Positions 60,902 through 64,000 of a DNA stretch of 64,000 nucleotides are shown here, one piece after another. Below the pieces are notes generated by a model. It saw only the letters and a list, made by a program, of their open reading frames with translations, was not told where the DNA came from and ran no database searches. Position numbers and translations under genes: made by a program. Each line of letters starts with the position of its first letter. Within the stretch, counting starts at the first letter, position 1. Location: NCBI GenBank assembly GCA_021029095.1, contig JAJOHG010000002.1, forward strand, positions 1,054,001-1,118,000. The letters are read 5' to 3'. The stretch comes from Phellopilus nigrolimitatus (lineage: Eukaryota > Basidiomycota > Agaricomycetes > Hymenochaetales > Hymenochaetaceae).

Positions 60902-63851
60902 ATGACGCTCCCCTCCTCCGACGCGAGCTCCTCCGGTGCACTGGGCAATCTAGGCCGCTCCAGCTCGTCCCCTGCGTCCTCCACGCACCCATCGCCTGCC
61001 TCCACCGCAGCCTCGCTCCCGTCGTCCGCGACGTCCGCGCCCTCCTCTACGAGTTTCGCCGACCTCACTATCAAGGACGTCTCCGACGAGGACAGGGCGC
61101 AGGCCGCCAGGCTCAAGGCCGACGCAAATGCTGCGTTCACGCGTGAGTGCGAGGCGGCGGAGTACCTGCGCGATCGAGTGTGTTAACTTGAATTGTCGTT
61201 TCTAATGTGCTTGCTGCGCTGCAGGGCACGACTTCGCGGCTGCGGCGACGCTGTACTCGCAGGCGATTGAGCACAACCCGACCGACGCGACCTTCTACTG
61301 CAATCGCGCATATGCGCGCATGAAGATCGAGGAGCACGGCTACGCCATCGGGGACTGCAGTGCGTCCCCTCGTCTCTCTTATGTCGTGTGAGCTAATTTT
61401 CTACGTCCCCCAGCCAAAGCTCTCGAGCTCGACCCAAAATACGTCAAGGCGTTCTACCGGTAGGCATATCCTTCCAAGTGCAAGTCAATCCCGCTTCCCT
61501 GAATTTCATTCCCCGGCCCCCAGACGTGCGCTATGCCATCTCCAGATCCTCAAGCCCCAGGTCGCCGTCGCGGACTTCAAGAAGGTGCTCGCGCTCGAGC
61601 CCAAAAACGCGCTCGCGCGCTCGCAGCTCGAGACGACGCAGAAGCTCATCCGGAAGGCGGAGTTCGAGAAGGTGCGTTGGCCCCTTGTCCCGTCCTCAAT
61701 ATCACTGTTCTCGTCGTGAGAGGGGTTGGAAAGACCCGGCGAGAAGGATCAGGGGGAGGAGGAGAGAACACGATTGAGTTGGCGTGCTGATGCGTGTTTT
61801 ATGGCCCGCAGGCTATCGAGATGGAGGAGGAGAAGGATGCGGCAGAACGGTGCAAGGAGATCATTGCCGAGGGTGTGTTCCGCTTCATTTCTCCCCCCTC
61901 CACCCTATACTCGCTAACCCCGGCAACTAAACGCAGACGGCTGCCCGCTCGACAGGTACCTACGCGGGGCCGCAGCTGCCCGCCGGCGCAGACGGCAAGG
62001 CGTACGCGATCTCCGCCGCGTTCGTGGCGGAGATGATCGAGTGGTTCAAGGCGGGCAAGGCGCTCCCCCGGCGGTTCGCGTGGGAGATCGTGCTCGGCGC
62101 GTACGCGCAGTTCGTGCGGGAGGAGAGCATGGTCGAGGTGAGCCTCGAGGACGGCATGACGCTCGACGTCATCGGGGACGTGCACGGTGAGCTGCAAAAC
62201 CCCTGTGTGTAATGCGCCTTTGTTCTGGCTTACCCTTCGTTTTTTTTTTCTTCTCGCAGGTCAATTCTACGACTATCTGCACCTTGCTCTCTTGACCGGC
62301 CAGCCGTCCGAGAGGCACTGCCTGCTTATGAACGGCGACCTCGTCGACCGCGGGTCGTGGTCCATCGAGGTCATCCTCACAGCGTTTGCGCTCAAATGTA
62401 CGCTCTATCCGCCTTTCTTTCCGGGCTCCTAGTATTCGCGCTGACCAACGCGTTCTCCGAACTTCACCAACTTCCTTGCTCCGTGCATTTGTCATGACGG
62501 TCCTGCCGTATTGCGCATCTTCTCGTGGATCGCCGGACGATCTCGGTCTCGGTCTTGGTCACGGAACCCACCCACACCGGCGGCTGCTTACGCGCGGCAT
62601 TGCATATGTGTGTGTTGCTTATGCACTCATGCCCTCCGGCCGTGCTATCGTGGGTTCCTGCGGGGCGACGCGGACACAGGGCTCTATCCGAGTCGGATGT
62701 TCATCAATCGCGGGAACCACGAGACGAAGGACATGAACCGCGCGTACGGCTTCGAGGGCGAAGCGAAGCACAAGCACGGAGAGCAGACCTACAAGGTAAG
62801 CTGTCCGTCTCCGTCCGTCCATCTACATTTGACTGACTTAATATATATCGGCCGGGCTCGACAGCTCTTCGCGCAAGTCTTCACAGCCCGTGTGTTTAAT
62901 TTTAGTTGCTTACTGTAATTACCAATCTCACTAATCGCGAAATCTCCACAGTGCCGCTTGCGACGATGGTCAACTCAACGCGCCCGCCGGCGCCCAACTC
63001 CGGGCCCGCGCCCGGCGCGCCGATCCTCGCGCCGTCCGGGTTCAAGCGCTTCTTCGTCGTGCACGGCGGGCTGTTCAGCAAGGACGACGTGACGCTCGAC
63101 GACATCCGCAGGATCCCGCGGCTCGGGCGGCAGCCCGGGCAGGAGGGGCTCATGTGTGCGTCTGGAAGCCTTTCTGGGTTTTGGGTCTGTGAGAAAGGGA
63201 GCTCATGCGATTGATTGTTGTTGTTGTGCACAGGCGAGCTGCTGTGGACCGATCCGCAAGAGATGCCTGGCCGCGGACCGAGTAAAAGGGTGGGTGGCGT
63301 TCGTTCTATCGAATCTAGTTGATACATTGTAACCTTTTTTTTTCTTTTTTTTTCTCCAGGGCGTAGGCATCGCGTTTGGGCCTGACGTCACCCGTCGGTG
63401 GTGCGAGCTAAACAAGGTCACTGGGATCTTCCGGAGCCACGAAGTGCGGCAAGGTCAGCGGCACACTTCCACCGTTTGTCCAGAGCCCCCTTACTTATGT
63501 GCTGCACCTTCAGATGGCTACGCGATCGAGCACGACGGGCTATGTACGACAGTAAGTTGGAGAGGGGGAGTATTCTACAATTCGGGCTTGGAACTGACAG
63601 TGTCCGGGCGTGTCTGCAGGTGTTTTCTGCGCCGAACTACGTCGACCAGAGCGGGAACAGGGGCGCTTTCGTACGTTCGCCCCCAGTCACATCGTATAAC
63701 CTCCACTTGCTGATAGTGCACTGTCCTCTCTCCTTAGGTGCGCATCGACTCCGCTGGGAGCTGCGACTACCGGCAGTTCGACGCGATGCCGCACCCGCCG
63801 CTCAAGCCGATGGCGTACTCGCAGGGCGGGCTGGCGGGCATGTACATGTAG
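60902..63851 (+). CDS. PPT1: Serine/threonine protein phosphatase 5 (TPR-PPP); one apparent +1 frame break
   Basis: Binds Hsp90 through TPRs and dephosphorylates its clients and co-chaperones. The N-terminus is a Ser/Pro/Ala-rich leader of about 60 residues. The TPR domain reads ADANAAFT...HDFAAAATLYSQAIEHNP, TDATFYCNRAYARMKIEEHG, TKALELDPKYVKAFYRRALC and DFKKVLALEPKNALARSQLE. A linker follows, then the PPP catalytic core with all metal and phosphate motifs: GDVHG, NGDLVDRGSWS, INRGNHETKDMN, VVHGGLFSKDDVTLDDIRRI, LLWTDPQEMPGRGPSKRGVG, IFRSHEVRQDGY and FSAPNYVDQSGNRGAF. It ends QGGLAGMYM. About a dozen introns; the one at 62398-62679 is unusually long (282 bases). One surplus base at 61955-61956 separates EDGCPLD from TYAGPQLPAGADGKAY. 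Confidence 0.94.
62398..62679 (+). other. Long intron inside PPP5 (282 bases)
   Basis: The donor GTACGC and acceptor GACACAG join TAFALK to WLYPSRMFINRG, the expected phosphatase sequence. It is about five times longer than nearly every other intron in the window. Confidence 0.75.
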
Positions 63852-64000
63852 CTGGCACAGAATCTGTAGTTGCACTTGAAAAATTATCCGCATGTACTTG
63901 CTATCGATGTTTCATTGTTTTTGTTTTTTTGTTTTTTGTTTTTGTTTCTCGATTTACGGGGAAATACAAGCGAGCTTGCTTTTGGAATAAGCTCCGGCCC

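Overview
The window reads as nuclear chromosomal DNA of a filamentous basidiomycete, most likely an agaricomycete. Genes lie close together on both strands and are cut by many short introns of about 50 to 65 nt with GTNNGN donors and CTNA(A/C) branch motifs. The proteins are typical fungal housekeeping products. I saw no bacterial operons, CRISPR array, rRNA, recognisable tRNA or intact transposon. I support 20 protein-coding loci plus one gene relic. Splice models were read by eye from reading-frame continuity and conserved protein motifs.

Left third (1-24 kb): a 3'-truncated CCCH-finger/SF1 helicase gene of ZNFX1 type (-); mitochondrial electron-transfer flavoprotein alpha (+); the peroxisomal PTS1 receptor PEX5 (-); a broken DJ-1/PfpI relic (+); the full spliceosomal helicase BRR2 (+, about 2,167 aa); a small single-pass membrane protein (+); dihydroxy-acid dehydratase (-); and a divergently oriented salicylate-hydroxylase-like FAD monooxygenase (+).

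Middle (24-46 kb): a eukaryotic DUF262 protein (+), cohesion factor DCC1 (-), a disordered unknown protein (+), a Zn2Cys6 regulator (+), a small conserved unknown gene (+), a PCL-type cyclin (-) and a secreted GH23-like lysozyme/transglycosylase (-). Gene-poor stretches of about 2, 1.7, 3.1 and 4.1 kb separate several of them.

Right third (46-64 kb): ERO1 (+) sharing a divergent promoter with the GH23 gene; a vigilin/Scp160 multi-KH protein (+); the U2 snRNP-associated SR140/U2SURP protein (-); the 3-hydroxyacyl-CoA dehydratase PHS1/HACD (-); a Yap/Pap1-like bZIP regulator (-); and protein phosphatase 5 (+).

Two observations stand out. First, the U2SURP frame ends at a TGA followed by CTA, the best-known stop-readthrough context, and the same frame then stays open for 85 codons encoding the D-V-D-G repeats that normally belong to the SR140 C-terminus. 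Second, ten single-nucleotide frame breaks occur in otherwise well conserved coding sequence; all are +1, and nine lie to the right of 37 kb. Assembly insertion errors are the simplest explanation for these, and they should be settled before any gene here is called a pseudogene.
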